The notes beneath the pieces were generated by a model. The model searched no databases. It saw only the letters and a program-made list of their open reading frames with translations, and was not told the origin of the DNA. A stretch of 64,000 bases of DNA from Notamacropus eugenii. Taxonomy: Eukaryota; Chordata; Mammalia; Diprotodontia; Macropodidae. The number at the start of each line of letters is the position of its first letter. Positions within the stretch are counted from its first letter, which is position 1. The translations under genes were made by a program, and so were the position numbers. Where the stretch lies: assembly GCF_028372415.1 (NCBI RefSeq), contig NC_092872.1, forward strand, positions 257,883,008 through 257,947,007, in the 5' to 3' direction. This document shows, one piece after another, positions 20,761 through 31,700 of this stretch.

Positions 20761-20857
20761 TTACCACAGTGCCTGGCACACAGTAGGTGATTAATAAATA
20801 TTTATTGAATTGAATGGGTGTGTGTGTTTGTGTGTGTCTGTGTGTGTCCACACACAC
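20761..20857 (+). repeat. L2/MIR tail plus TG microsatellite
   Basis: 'accacagtgcctggcacaca' with 'gtgattaataaatatttatt' (20763-20803) is an L2-type 3' end. An imperfect TGTG array follows at 20818-20847, ending in the reverse 'ccacacacacc'. Confidence 0.65.
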
Positions 20858-21044
20858 CTAACTCGGATTTTGTTTTGGCACTGCTGACATCTCCTTGGTG
20901 AGGAATGAATATTTTGATTTATTGTAAGTCGCCCTATTCAGAGAGCTTAGGATGATAGCATTAACAATGGGAACCAGTGAAGGAGAAGGCTGAGAGGATG
21001 ACCTACAAGTGAACTTGGTGATCTGTGTAATCCTGCTACTTATG

Positions 21045-21200
21045 CAAAGTAAATTCAAAATAATTTACAGAGGGTAGAGGGCAGGATATCTAGCAACTGA
21101 GAGATTCAGGAAAGGTTTCTTGGAAGAAGTAGCTCTTGACCTGAGCTCTGAAGGAAGCTGGATTTTCTTTGAAGTAGGAAAGCAGGGAGGGAGAGAAGAA
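21045..21200 (-). mobile_element. L2 LINE fragment, antisense
   Basis: 'caggaaaggtttcttggaag', 'agctcttgacctgagctctg' and 'aaggaagctggattttcttt' match the reversed L2 3' UTR. The preceding 20865-21040 is unassigned, with one octamer-like 'tatgcaaag'. Confidence 0.6.
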
Positions 21201-21219
21201 AAAGAAAAGGGAATAAGGA

Positions 21220-21445
21220 CCTGAAAGTGTCTATATGTGCCACGAACTGTGCTAGGTGCTTTATAAATATCTGATCCTCACAACTCTGAGAGGTAAGAGT
21301 TATTCTTATCCCCATTTTACCACTGAGGAAACTGAGACAGACAGAGGTTAAGTGACTTGAGTCACACAACTAGTAAGTGACTGAGGTGAGACTAGAACTC
21401 AGGTCTTCCTAACTCCAGGTCTAGCTTTCTATCTACTTCATCCCT
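21220..21445 (-). mobile_element. MIR-type SINE, antisense
   Basis: 'ctgtgctaggtgctttataa', 'cccattttaccactgaggaa', 'gacagaggttaagtgacttg' and 'agaactcaggtcttcctaac' give a long, clear copy. Confidence 0.8.
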
Positions 21446-22073
21446 TGACTGCCTCACCATGGTGAGGGGTAAGGGAAGGAATGGGTGCATTCCAGGTATT
21501 GGAGCTATCGGATACCAATGTGTGAAACAGAATGTGTAGGGAATGGCAAAGAGGCCAGCTGGACCATAATCAAGTGTATGAAGAAAGGAAAATGTAATAA
21601 GTCTGCAAAGGAAGGCCATTAAAGCCATACAGAAGAGTTAGTATTTTATCCCAGCTGCAAGAGCGAGGCACTGAACCATTTGGACCAAGAAAATGGCAAG
21701 CTTGGCCCTGTGTACAGGAGCAGTAATTTGGCACCAGTGCAGAGGATGCTTTGGAGAGGGGAGAGCCTGGGGTCAGGGAGTCCAATAACAAGGCCATTGC
21801 AGTAGTCTGGGGAAGACGCAGTGAAGGTTTTAAGGATGGTGGTGACTGTGGAAGTGCAAAGGGGACAAGTATAAAGATAGCCTGGCAAGACTTAGGCCAC
21901 TGATTGGATAGGAGGGGTGAGGGACAGGGAAAAGTTAAGCAGGACTGAGGTTGGGAATCTGAGGGACTGCAAGGATGGTGGAGCAGTCAGTAGACACAGC
22001 AGAGCTCAGAAGAGGAATTGGTTTCAGAGAAAAGAGGAGTTCTGTCTGGGACATTGTGAGTCTGAGACAGTTT

Positions 22074-22088
22074 AAAATGCCTAATAGG
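22074..22088 (+). repeat. Target-site duplication, 5' copy (RPL31 retrocopy)
   Basis: Reads 'aaaatgcctaatagg', matching 22568-22582 at 14 of 15 positions (C to T at position 7). The start with AAAA fits an L1 endonuclease site. Confidence 0.85.
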
Positions 22089-22567
<479 letters not shown>

Positions 22568-22582
22568 AAAATGTCTAATAGG
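22568..22582 (+). repeat. Target-site duplication, 3' copy (RPL31 retrocopy)
   Basis: Reads 'aaaatgtctaatagg' directly after the A-run. It pairs with 22074-22088 and fixes both borders of the insertion. Confidence 0.85.
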
Positions 22583-22960
22583 CAGTTGGTGATGCAGGGC
22601 TGGAGCCTAGGGAGAGACTGAGGATGAGGAGACTGAAAGTCTACGCAGGCTTTGGAGTCGTCTGTATGGAGCTGATCAATGAACCAATAGATGCTGAGAT
22701 CACCAGTGGTCCCAGGACAGAGTCCAGGGATATACCAATACATAGCAGGTGGTATGTGGATGATGGTCCAGAAAAGAAGAATACAGGTAGGAGGAGAGAA
22801 AAGTATCATGAATACCCAGTGAAGGGAGAGTATATAAGAGGGATGTCAATAATGTCAGATGCTGTAGAAAGGTCAAAAAATGAATAAGAGGAATAGAGAC
22901 TTTAGAAAGAGAGCCCAAGCTGGGCTGCTTCAGATTGGAACATTGTTCTTCTGCCAACAA

Positions 22961-23369
22961 CGTCAGACAACATGAAAAGGAAGGGAGAAAGGAACATTTG
23001 AACACAGAACTGTGTGTTCACAATGGCAGACTTCACTTTAATGGATTTCTGAGGGTAGGATACACAGGCAATATTGAGCTGGGGTCCAGGGGATGACTTG
23101 GTGAGCTACTTCAACCCAAAGCTGAGGAAAGGACTTCAGATCCAGGAAGAAAGAACCCAGTATCTTAGGGAAAAAAGGAAGCTGTCAGGACTCAGCCATG
23201 GATTAGTGGGTAGAGATGGAATGACCTAGGAAGACAGGAGAGGGGCTATCAAAATCAGCCCTAGAAGAGGAACTGGAATGGGAGGGGGGCCAGCAGCATG
23301 AAGTCTGGGAAATGATCTGTCTGTCACTTCAGTTGAATAATGTGTAGCAAGGCTGCACGACAAGTATCC
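22961..23369. other. Unassigned, possibly further L2
   Basis: No sharp motif. A small imperfect palindrome lies at 23000-23020 ('gaacacagaactgtgtgttc'). No gene seen. Confidence 0.35.
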
Positions 23370-23575
23370 AAGAGACCTGGTAGCTAATCCTGGCTCCGAG
23401 ATCGATTTACTACGTGACCTCTGGCAAGTAACTTAACCTCTCTGGGCACTGACTTCCCAATCTGTAAACACACCTGGTCTTCCTTGCGCATAGGGATTTC
23501 TGAGGAGGAAATGGGGGCTGGAAAAATGCTTTGAAATGCGTTTAAGTGCAGTGCTAAAATGAGGTGATGTTTTAT
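23370..23575 (+). mobile_element. MIR SINE, sense
   Basis: 'ggtagctaatcctggctccg', 'tacgtgacctctggcaagta', 'acttaacctctctgggcact' and 'tgctttgaaatgcgtttaag' give most of a MIR. The copy is less decayed than many here. Confidence 0.7.
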
Positions 23576-23689
23576 CATTCCCTTCTTGTTTCAAACCCAA
23601 TTGAAAAGGCTCTGAGGTAAGAAGGGGAGAGCGGGGGCGGGAGACAAGGGAACGAGACACATCTTTCTCTGGCATTTTGATTTTTGGGG

Positions 23690-23870
23690 GGTTATATTTT
23701 TAGATGGACTACTTTCTCCCCCTCCCCCTCAGTAGGCGGAGGGACACCGAAATAGCCAGATATGTGCGTGTCAGGATTATAAATAGGCTCAGCACAGAGC
23801 CCAGTCACCGAAGATTTCTAAAGAAGGCTGGTTGCCAGATGCCCCCTCTGCAGTGGGAGGGAACGAGGGG
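23690..23870. promoter_or_regulatory. Candidate regulatory element with MEF2-type site
   Basis: Unique sequence between a MIR and a CA array. 'ttataaatag' at 23778-23787 fits the MEF2 consensus YTAWWWWTAR exactly and also reads as a TATA-like box. A near match 'atatttttag' lies at 23694-23703 and a 'cagatg' E-box at 23836-23841. The co-occurrence suggests muscle or neural enhancer input. No transcript start can be shown. Confidence 0.3.
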
Positions 23871-23928
23871 CTTCTTGCTCTCTTTTCTTTTCCACTGATA
23901 CCTGTTTCCTCAGATCCAACCCTTGACT

Positions 23929-23936
23929 GCACACGC

Positions 23937-23996
<60 letters not shown>
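23929..23996. repeat. (CA)n microsatellite
   Basis: About 68 nt, with two GCAC interruptions at the left edge and then a pure AC run. Probably length-polymorphic. Confidence 0.95.
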
Positions 23997-23998
<2 letters not shown>

Positions 23999-24034
23999 CT
24001 CTGATTAATCAGTAGACAGAAAGACACTCTGGTT

Positions 24035-24155
24035 ACTAGCACTACATACTAGTAGGCAAGTCACTGAATTTCTCTGGGTTTCAGTTTCCTCATGTATAAA
24101 ATGGGGGATTGACCTAGCTAATCTGTCTCTTTTCATTACAAGTCTGTGATCCCTG
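24035..24155 (+). mobile_element. MIR SINE 3' half
   Basis: 'aggcaagtcactgaatttct', 'ttcagtttcctcatgtataa' and 'ttcattacaagtctgtgatc' are sense blocks. The 5' half is missing or decayed. Confidence 0.65.
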
Positions 24156-24449
24156 ATCTATGGTCACTCTCATTCAGTACTGCTCAACCTGGGGTTCAGG
24201 ACTCCCCCCCCCTCCCCCTTGCCTCTTGGGTTATAATAAATCTGTTCCCCCCTCTGAGAATTTTTTCATCACCTATACAATAAAAGTAGGAATTCCTGCC
24301 TTGCCTGGCTCCCAGATGCTAGGAAAGTGTTCCTTATACCTTTAGGGACAGAGGAATGTGAACTATTATTAGTAACTAAACCTCTTGAGGCATTATTTTT
24401 AATAAGAAAAGTCACCAAGCAGGGATATGACATAGTCCCTGCCATTGGG

Positions 24450-24680
24450 AAGCAAATTGTTGTAATGGAAAAGCATGAGCCTGGAAGTCAAGAAACTTGT
24501 TTTTGATCATCAGCTACTCAGTAACAGTGTGACCTTGGGCCAATAATTTAACTCTGCTCAGCCCAAATTTCCTCATCTGTAAAATGGGGATAATAATTCC
24601 TGTTCTATCTACTTCTCTGAGTTGTTGTCAGGAAAGCACTTTGTAAATTGGAAGTTCTATATAAATGTGAGCTATTTGGG
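24450..24680 (+). mobile_element. MIR SINE, sense
   Basis: 'gagcctggaagtcaagaaac', 'cagtgtgaccttgggccaat', 'tttcctcatctgtaaaatgg' and 'gtcaggaaagcactttgtaa'. A near-complete copy. Confidence 0.75.
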
Positions 24681-24689
24681 ACTTTAGAG

Positions 24690-25090
24690 ACAAGGTATCA
24701 GGAAAATTTACAAGGAGGACATGTAATGGTTACCAGATGTCCCATGGCAGGAGAACCCTGTGGCTAATCCCATTTCCTTGTCTTGGGGAGATATTCTGAG
24801 AAAGAAACAACTTTTACCTTGAGCCCAGACCAAGAGGCTGAATGAAGGAGGGGACAGGAAGACCTGCACTCAGCACTAGCATTAGCATAGACAGAACAGT
24901 TGGCCACTATGGGATTTGAGGCAATTGATGAAAAGACCCTCACCAAACATCAGCCCTATCCCCTGTCACCTCACTGTGCTATTTACATTCAGAAGGATTT
25001 CTTCTTCACTTCCAAAACATTCTTTGAAAATGCCACAATCCCTATGTCTAAAAGAGAGATCACATTCTTGGCAGTGGCACCTCACGTAAA
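24690..25090. other. Unassigned, no supported gene
   Basis: A 108-codon plus-strand frame (24900-25226) starts here but runs into an antisense CR1 for its second half and shows no known motif. No splice or promoter support. Confidence 0.35.
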
Positions 25091-25094
25091 AGTT

Positions 25095-25280
25095 GCTAAT
25101 GCCCTCCACGATCCCTCCCAAGCGGTGCTCCTGGAGCCTCTGCTTTCAGTGATGGGGAGCTCACTACTTCCAAAGGTAGTTCTTTTCACTTTGGGGGTGG
25201 TGCTCATTGTTATAAAGACTTCCTAACTCCTACCCATTATCTCTAGTTCTACATTTTGGGAGCATCACAGACTAAATCCA
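25095..25280 (-). mobile_element. CR1/L3-type LINE fragment, antisense
   Basis: 'gtgatggggagctcactact', 'tccaaaggtagttcttttca' and 'ataaagacttcctaactcct', followed by 'cccattatctctagttctac', match the antisense CR1 3' region. Confidence 0.6.
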
Positions 25281-25575
25281 AACCCTCTTCTTTGGTAGAA
25301 ACTAATTGTCAGTCATGTGAGCAATAACTGAGACAGTTCACATCTTGGTTAAACAATTTAACAATAGTCATTCAATTTTAAAAATCATGAACAAGGCGTC
25401 TAGTAGGTGTGGGTCCTATATTCCACACTGGGCGTCCTACACTCAGGAAGCTTAGACGACCGAGTGAACAATGAAAAGTCCACCAATAAGTCAGACGAAT
25501 GGTACAGGAAGGAACAAGGGATGGTTGTGGTTGGGAGAAAGAGTTCAGGAAAGAAGGAGAGTATAATATTGTGCA

Positions 25576-25925
25576 ATGACTGACTGACAGACTTAGTTCT
25601 TCTCAGCAATGCAAAGATTTAAGACAATTCCAAAAGAATATTCACGATGGAAAATGCCATTCACATCCAGAGAAGAACTATGGAGTCTCAATGCAGATGG
25701 AAACGGACTGTTTGCCCTCTCTCTTATGTTTTTTTGTTTCTTGTTTCTCGTGGTTTCTCCCATTGGTTCTAATTCTTCTTTGCGACATGACGAATGCAGA
25801 AATATGTTTAATATGAATGTATATGTGGAGCCTATATCAGATTGCATTCTTAGGAAGGGGGGAGGGGAGGGAAGGAGAGAAAATTTAGAACTCAAAATCT
25901 TATGAAAGTGAATGTTGAAAAATAA
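25576..25925 (+). mobile_element. L1 LINE 3' UTR end, sense
   Basis: 'agacttagttcttctcagca', 'cacatccagagaagaactat', 'gacatgacgaatgcagaaat', 'cctatatcagattgcattct' and the G-rich 'ggaaggggggagggg' stretch make up a marsupial L1 terminal 3' UTR. It ends 'gttgaaaaataaaaaaatat'. Strongly 5'-truncated. Confidence 0.85.
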
Positions 25926-26135
25926 AAAAATATATAAATGTATATGAGCATATACATGTATGCATACATGTGTATATGTGTGTATATATACACATGTACG
26001 TGTATATTTACATACATAAACACACATACACATTTGCATACATACCCATATATACATATAATACACATATATACACACATTTATGTGTATATGTATATGC
26101 ATATATATGTGTGTATGTATGTATGTATGTATGAA
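25926..26135. repeat. TA/TG/CA alternating microsatellite
   Basis: About 210 nt of ATAC, GTAT and ACAC steps directly after the L1 tail, ending in (GTAT)n at 26113-26132. It likely grew from the L1 poly(A) end. Confidence 0.9.
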
Positions 26136-26454
26136 AGAAGGAGAGCATAAACAGAGCCAGGAAAGATTTGAACAACCAAACACCCATCTTTCCAGCCTGC
26201 TACATTTAGTCCAACTGGACTAGTTGTCATCGTCTAAGACACCATTCCATCCTCCAGCCCCAAGCCTCTTTATGCAGGATGCCCCACTTCTGTTCTGGAA
26301 TCCATTGGCCCTTTGAGGCTCAGCTCCAAGGATGCCCCCAATAGATGGCCTCTCCTGCCCACTCACCCCAAGCACTCATCACTAAAAAGAAGAACTTCAT
26401 ATGGATTTCGTATTTGCTTATCTGCGCACATGTTGCTTTCCCACCCTTCTCCCC

Positions 26455-26560
26455 CAGTAGAATGTAAGGTTCATGAGGGCAGGGATACTCTTTTTATCTC
26501 CAGTGCCCAGCACGGTGACCGTCATAGCATCGCTCTTGATAAAGACAGTTTGAATTTAAC
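26455..26560 (+). mobile_element. L2 LINE 3' end, sense
   Basis: 'agtagaatgtaaggttcatg', 'agggcagggatactcttttt' and 'atctccagtgcccagcacgg' are the usual L2 3' UTR words. Confidence 0.7.
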
Positions 26561-26597
26561 AGAAAGGTTGGTGATGAATTATGAGAAAAAGTTGGAG

Positions 26598-26730
26598 CCT
26601 CCTGAGTTCTTCTACCTCCACCCACCACTTTCCTCATCTGTAAAATAGGGGTAATAATTCCTTACTGGCAGAACTCAGAGAGTAGTTTTACAAACAGGAG
26701 GAGACCATGGGTAAGGTTTATTGACCATTA
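26598..26730 (+). mobile_element. MIR SINE 3' half
   Basis: 'cactttcctcatctgtaaaa' and 'taggggtaataattccttac', with a 3' part close to the copy at 3595-3740. Confidence 0.55.
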
Positions 26731-26734
26731 AGGG

Positions 26735-27450
26735 GTGACAGAAACCTCAGCTGCTATGCTTGTTATTCTGTTTTCTTTCTGTTCATATGAAGCATCTCCT
26801 CTAAATTGGGCTTGCTGTGACAGAGTGAGGGTGCTAGGTGAGAGGGTTCACCTCAGGGGCCTCTCTGGGGAGCTAATTTGAGAAAGGTCACCTTCTCAGG
26901 CCCTGTGCTTATCTGAGGACCGCCTGGCTGGTCTAGTCTGGACCAAGAACTGACAGAGAAATGCCTAAGCAGGGTGCCAGCTCCCATTTCTCCTACATTC
27001 TGGAGGGTCTCCAAACCACGTGCAGTCTATTTGGGGCTCACTCCACCCACTCCTGAGATGGGGGGAAGGTGGTAGCAGCAGCTGCTTCCCCACTTTAGGG
27101 AGAGTCACGTCACACCCCTCCGCACCTCCCTAACCTGAGGAAGACAGGAAATGATTAAATTTATTCCCTGGGGAACAATGAGGGGGGTAGGATATTCTAA
27201 AGAAATTCAAGGTAGGTAGGACCATGAGGGAACATAGGGCTGTGGATGAAGTGAGAAGAAGGGAATTGTAATGGATAAGATGGGCAGTTAGCATGTGGCG
27301 CTGGGGAGGTCAAGGTCACAGGTTCATTTCAGTTCGGGGCAAGTGAGCTTCACCAGAAACAAAACTGTCATCTCCCAAATGGAGAGCTGGTATCATTCAA
27401 ACTCTGATGTCCCTAGCTGGGGCAGGCCATTCCCAGATTCAACTTATTCA
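26735..27450. promoter_or_regulatory. Repeat-free block, candidate regulatory core 26990-27160
   Basis: No repeat is recognised. The core carries a 'cacgtg' E-box (27018-27023), a 'cagctg' E-box (27079-27084), a CRE-like 'tcacgtca' (27106-27113) and a 'tgattaaattta' AT motif near 27152. The mix is suggestive, but promoter or enhancer activity is inferred. Confidence 0.25.
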
Positions 27451-27687
27451 TTCAATAGATGTTCAGAATTTTAACCTTAATCAGACTAAGGCTTGCCCCT
27501 GGACAAAGGCTGTCTCAAACTATTACAGACTCACCGTTGCCTCTAGTCAGACAAACCCCTAACCCTAAGCACAGACTGACCCTAACACCAGTATCAGATT
27601 CAATCTTAATCTCATTTACAGATAACAGTCAAAAATACCTGTCCATGGACTGATCCTGGAATTCTGTCTTAAAACGCAAGCTTCTTC
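27451..27687. other. Unassigned short block
   Basis: No family recognised. It contains 'cccctaaccctaagcacag', a chance telomere-like step rather than a (TTAGGG)n array. Confidence 0.4.
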
Positions 27688-27818
27688 TTTTTTTTTTTTA
27701 AGGCAATTGGAGTTAAGTGACTTGCCCAGAGTTACACAGCTAGGAAATATCTGAAACTGAATTTGAACTCCTGACTCCAGGGCACATGCTCTATCAACTA
27801 TGCCACCTAGCTGCCCCA
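27688..27818 (-). mobile_element. CORE-SINE head with poly(A) tail, antisense
   Basis: Begins with a T-run (27689-27701), then 'aaggcaattggagttaagtg', 'cccagagttacacagctagg' and 'gaactcctgactccagggca'. Ends 'ccacctagctgcccc', the reversed marsupial SINE start. It has no BovB-like tail, so it is a short poly(A)-ended subtype. Confidence 0.85.
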
Positions 27819-27849
27819 CATACATGCTTTAAATCACAAGAAGGTTGAG

Positions 27850-28255
27850 TAAGGTATCCCAGCCTGAACTCTCTGCCCACCCCAGTCTATCTTCCACTAT
27901 TTTCTAAAGTGATTTTCTTGAAGTACAGCTCTGACCAAGTCACTCCTCTCCTCAACAAACTTCAGCAGCTCGCTATCACCTTTCAGGATTAATCACAAAA
28001 TGCTCTATTTGGCATTTCAAGCCCCTCACAACCTCATCCCTTCCTACCTGACGCATTACTCCCCTCTCCACACTCTGACTTTCAACTCTACTGGTCCACT
28101 TGCTCTTTCTTGAACAGAGTGCTCCATTCATCTGGGGGTCTTTCCCCCAGTTGTCTTCCATGTTGGGGATTTCCTCCCTCCTCATCTCCACCTCTTTGGT
28201 TTCCTGGCTTCATGCAAGACTCAGTTCAAATCCAACCCTCTGAAGGACACCACTC
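27850..28255 (+). mobile_element. L2 LINE, late ORF2/3' UTR, sense
   Basis: 'tgaccaagtcactcctctcc', 'atgctctatttggcatttca', 'agcccctcacaacctcatcc' and 'caagactcagttcaaatcca' match the end of L2 ORF2, the 'LLxLTFKALH'-type region. No frame is open. Confidence 0.75.
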
Positions 28256-28330
28256 CAGTAGTTTTGCCAAGAAAACGTCAAATGGGATCACAGAGAGTCA
28301 GACACAACAGAAATGATTGAACAGCAACTG
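28256..28330 (+). mobile_element. Mar-1 tail fragment (BovB-like)
   Basis: 'agttttgccaagaaaacgtc', 'aaatgggatcacagagagtc' and 'agacacaacagaaatgattg' are the tail only. The SINE body is absent, so this may also be a bare RTE 3' end. Confidence 0.65.
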
Positions 28331-29029
28331 AGAGCAAGCAACAATTCAGTTCAGTTCAATTCAACAAACATTCCATGTACAAAGAACAACATTGGCTGCT
28401 ACGAATGTATGGAAGATGAAGCTGCCAAGGAAGATTCAGCCCAGCACTACCTAGAAGAAAGGCAGTGGTTGAGATAGTTCTTAGCTCATGTCTATACAAT
28501 AGGGTGATACTGGCAGATGTCTATGAATTCATGGATTGTGAGATGGCTGAGTCAGCCAGACGCTCCAGGGACCACATCCATGAACATACTGGCATGCCAG
28601 TGGGCCTGTGCCAAATGAGAGGAAAGACTGGAAAGCACTGTAATAAACACACTGGAAATTTGGGGAAATCTGGTGGTGTCAGTCAAATCATCAGCTCCCT
28701 GGTCCACAAACCATCAGCTCCCTAGTCCACCTTCCAGCATGGCTCTCTGCTCAAGTAGAGACTCCTTCAGCCCTTTCTTCCTTCTTCATCTTAGCACTGA
28801 TTGCCCAGATACCAACCCAGCTTGGCTTTTAAGTAAGCTTCCCTTCCCAATTCTCCCAGGAGGACTCTTAACTAAAGATTCTCCTCCTGACTACCCAAGA
28901 AAGAGCTGACCACATCCCCGGCACACGTTGGTCACAGAAGGAGTAATGGCCACTCCACCTGGGCCATGTACAATATAGTCATTTACACGTTTCTCATTGA
29001 ACAAGCCTAACCTACCAAGAGGAAATCGA
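28331..29029. other. Unassigned, with a small direct repeat
   Basis: No repeat family or exon seen. 28689-28731 holds two near-identical copies of 'catcagctccctggtccac' about 20 nt apart. The overlapping short frames are without motifs. Confidence 0.35.
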
Positions 29030-29265
29030 ATAGGGACATATGTGAAATCTTACACTTGGTTACTAAGAAAATAACTTTACACATACAAAGTAGTAGAGAT
29101 GTGGCCAGAGAACAGCTCATCTGAAATAGAGTGAGCAAGTTTTAGTGGATTGTAAATTCAATGCACGTCAATAAGGTTTACCAGCAAAAAGCCAATCCAG
29201 CATTAGGCTGCATTAACAGAGGCAGAGTGTCCAGGACTAGGGAGGTGATTGTTGCTGGGTTTTAT
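29030..29265 (+). mobile_element. CR1/L3-type LINE fragment, sense
   Basis: 'tgtgaaatcttacacttggt', 'agtggattgtaaattcaatg', 'agccaatccagcattaggct' and 'gcattaacagaggcagagtg' follow the sense CR1 3' region. Confidence 0.7.
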
Positions 29266-29364
29266 GTCTGACCACATCTTGTCTGACTATGTAATAATGA
29301 TAAAGATGAAAATAATGACATTGATAGGGTGCCTACTTCATTTCCTGGCACCACATATTAGTAA

Positions 29365-29600
29365 GGAAAGAAGGAAGGAAACAAGTATGTATTATTCCCC
29401 TATTGTGTACCAAGCACTTTACAAATATCTCACAATAGCTCTAGGAGGTTGGCGCTATTTACATTGAGAAAACTGAGGTTGACAAAAGTTAAGTGACTTA
29501 TCCAGGGTCTCACAGCTAATAAGTATCTGAGGTCACATTTGAACTCAGGTCTTTCTGATTCAAGGCCCAGTGATCTATCTACTGTATCACCAGGATTCCT
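29365..29600 (-). mobile_element. MIR-type SINE, antisense
   Basis: 'ccaagcactttacaaatatc', 'ttaagtgacttatccagggt', 'ctcacagctaataagtatct' and 'gaactcaggtctttctgatt' make a clear copy. Confidence 0.8.
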
Positions 29601-29699
29601 CTTCTTAAGAAGCACATCAATAAAGTGGAGTATGTAGAGAAGAAGGAAACTGACATGGCAAACAGGTTCTGATTTCACAGCATATAGGGGTCAGTTAAA

Positions 29700-29870
29700 G
29701 AAAATTGGAAGGAGTTGGGATTTGAAGAGACAGACTTAGGACATGGCCTCTGTATTCAAGCATGTGAAGAGCTGCCATATCTCCTCATTGTCCATAAAGG
29801 GTGGGATTCATAGTTGTAAAGGAAGATGGAGGGTTCACTGAAGAAAAACTTTACTGAAAAGTAAAGCTAT
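29700..29870 (+). mobile_element. Decayed CR1-like fragment, sense
   Basis: 'cctctgtattcaagcatgtg' and 'aagagctgccatatctcctc' correspond to the CR1 stretch also seen near 45.8 kb ('cctgtattcaagtatttgag'). Confidence 0.5.
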
Positions 29871-30019
29871 TTCCAAGTGGGACAGATTGCCTCTCCCTTC
29901 ACATCCCTTGCTGAAGGGCATGCACAGGATGGATGGCCATGGGATGGTCACAAGGTAGAGACAATTCTTGTTCAGGTATGTGTGGGACCAGATGGTTGCT
30001 ACAGAGATCCTGTGATCCT

Positions 30020-30300
30020 GAGTGCCTCCTGTATGTCCTACTCAGTGCTCCATGCTGGGGACAAGAGGAGAAGGGGATCATTGCTATCTTGGGGAATCTC
30101 AGTCTGTTGGGGAAGATGAGTCATTCATGGCAAATATAGTAAAAATTATGGAGTAATTTGTAAGCAAGTACATGATAACAGCACAGTAAGAACTCTGTAT
30201 GTGTGTGTGTTTGCGTGTGCATGCACACAAGCAAGAGGGAACATAGACTAAGGAGGTGGTCATAATAGAGATGGGATTTGTTAGGTAAGCCTACTTGGAG
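30020..30300 (-). mobile_element. L2 LINE 3' end, antisense
   Basis: 'gagtgcctcctgtatgtcct', 'gctccatgctggggacaaga' and 'ctcagtctgttggggaagat' are reversed L2 3' UTR words. A short TG/GC microsatellite lies at 30197-30225. Confidence 0.55.
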
Positions 30301-30767
30301 CAGGTATGTCCTCAGTATGATCTAAACTAAAGGTTTTCAGAAAGAAAAGAGAAATGAAGCATTTCCAGTAAAAAAAAAAAATATCAGCTTTCTGGAAGGG
30401 GCTTATAACTACAACCATTTCTCATTTCCTTTCCTTCATCACATGAGGGGCTACTTGAGACAAGGGCCAGGTCTCCTTCAACAAGTGAGAGGATGACTGA
30501 TTGCAGGGTCTCTTTTTCCCTGGGGATGGAAACTCTGTTTTCTCCTTCCTCCCTCTTGCCCTCATCACAGATAAATGTCATATGCAACACCAAGCTCAGC
30601 ACATGTGACATGTGGTCCATGTGGTCGGTGGACTCACTGACCACTTGTTAGGCATGTTAGAATGGTGATTCCTTTCTTGTGTGGTCCCTGAGTCTGTTCC
30701 GACTCTTATATTCTGTAATTCTATTAGAGGTGAGTATGAAGCAAATCTGGTCAGAGTTCAAAAGATC
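30301..30767. other. Unassigned, no gene seen
   Basis: An A-run lies at 30370-30381. Nothing else is recognised. Confidence 0.35.
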
Positions 30768-30895
30768 ATAGACTAAGAGTTGGAAGAAACTTTAGAGGTG
30801 ATAGAGACCAACTCCACAATTTTACAGATAAAGAAACTGAGGACAGAAAGGATAAGTGATTTACCCATTTGTAAGGAAGTAGTTTGAAAGTCTAA
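30768..30895 (-). mobile_element. MIR-like repeat, antisense
   Basis: 'agactaagagttggaagaaa', 'ttttacagataaagaaactg' and 'aggacagaaaggataagtga' follow the antisense family. Confidence 0.6.
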
Positions 30896-31450
30896 GACTT
30901 AGTAACAGAAAAGGGACTGACAAGGAGGCCAGATAATCCATTTATGAGTACAAACAAATCCCCTGAATGAATAGGAAAGGAAGAAGTCGGATATGATGAA
31001 GACTAACAGTTTACACCTCTGCATGATTTTAAAATTCAGTGAAAAATGAGTTTAGGAAACGGACTGGAAAATGAACCCAGTTTCTGACAGAAGCAATAGA
31101 AGATGCATGGAGATGGACAATGGGGAGCTCAGAGAAGCCAACTGGAGCTGGAAGAACTGAAGCAAAGGAAGAAGCTGACAATGCAAAGGAAAGGACAAGG
31201 ACTCTGAGAGCCAAGGGCACAAGGTCTGTTAAGATAGAAGCTGTGCAGCAGAAATGCTCCACTCCAACCCTACTACAGACCCCAAGGGAATAATGCCTTA
31301 TCTCCTCCCACCCCCTGAGCTCCTTCAAATGAGTCTGACAACTTTTCATCTGAGTATAGGAAAAGTCTATTTACCTCTCATTTTCTTTATTTTAGGTATT
31401 TATTTTGCCAGTGTAAACCACTGGCATCTGATAGTCAGGGGGTATTTACT
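30896..31450. other. Unassigned, no gene seen
   Basis: A 106-codon minus frame (31029-31349) and a 93-codon plus frame overlap here. Neither shows a motif, and the plus frame ends inside a SINE. Confidence 0.35.
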
Positions 31451-31454
31451 GGGA

Positions 31455-31700
31455 ATGCAGCTACAGCTAGGTGGTGCTGTGGATAGAGTGCCTGACCTGG
31501 AGTCAAGACCTGAATTCAAATCCAGCCTCAGATAACTTACTAGCTGTGTGACCCTGGGTAAGTCACTTCACCCTGCTTGCCTCCGTTTCATCTGAAAAAT
31601 GAGCTGGAGAAGGAAATGGCAAACCACTTTTCACTAAGAAAACCCCAAATGGGGTTACAAAGAGTCAGACATGACTGAAAAGTGGCTGAAACAAAAACTG
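31455..31700 (+). mobile_element. Mar-1-type CORE-SINE with BovB-like tail
   Basis: 'cagctaggtggtgctgtgga', 'cctgaattcaaatccagcct', 'gctgtgtgaccctgggtaag', 'gagaaggaaatggcaaacca' and 'gagtcagacatgactgaaaa'. A near-complete, fairly young-looking copy. Confidence 0.9.

Noticed and set aside
24900..25226. 108-codon frame starting MATMGFEAIDEK
   Set aside because: The second half is antisense CR1. The first half has no recognisable homolog and no splice context.
25593..26183. 196-codon minus-strand frame rich in His, Tyr, Ile and Cys
   Set aside because: Produced by the TA/CA microsatellite and the L1 3' end; the composition is purely repeat-driven.
27540..27575. 'cccctaaccctaa' considered as interstitial telomere
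   Set aside because: Only about two imperfect units; no array.
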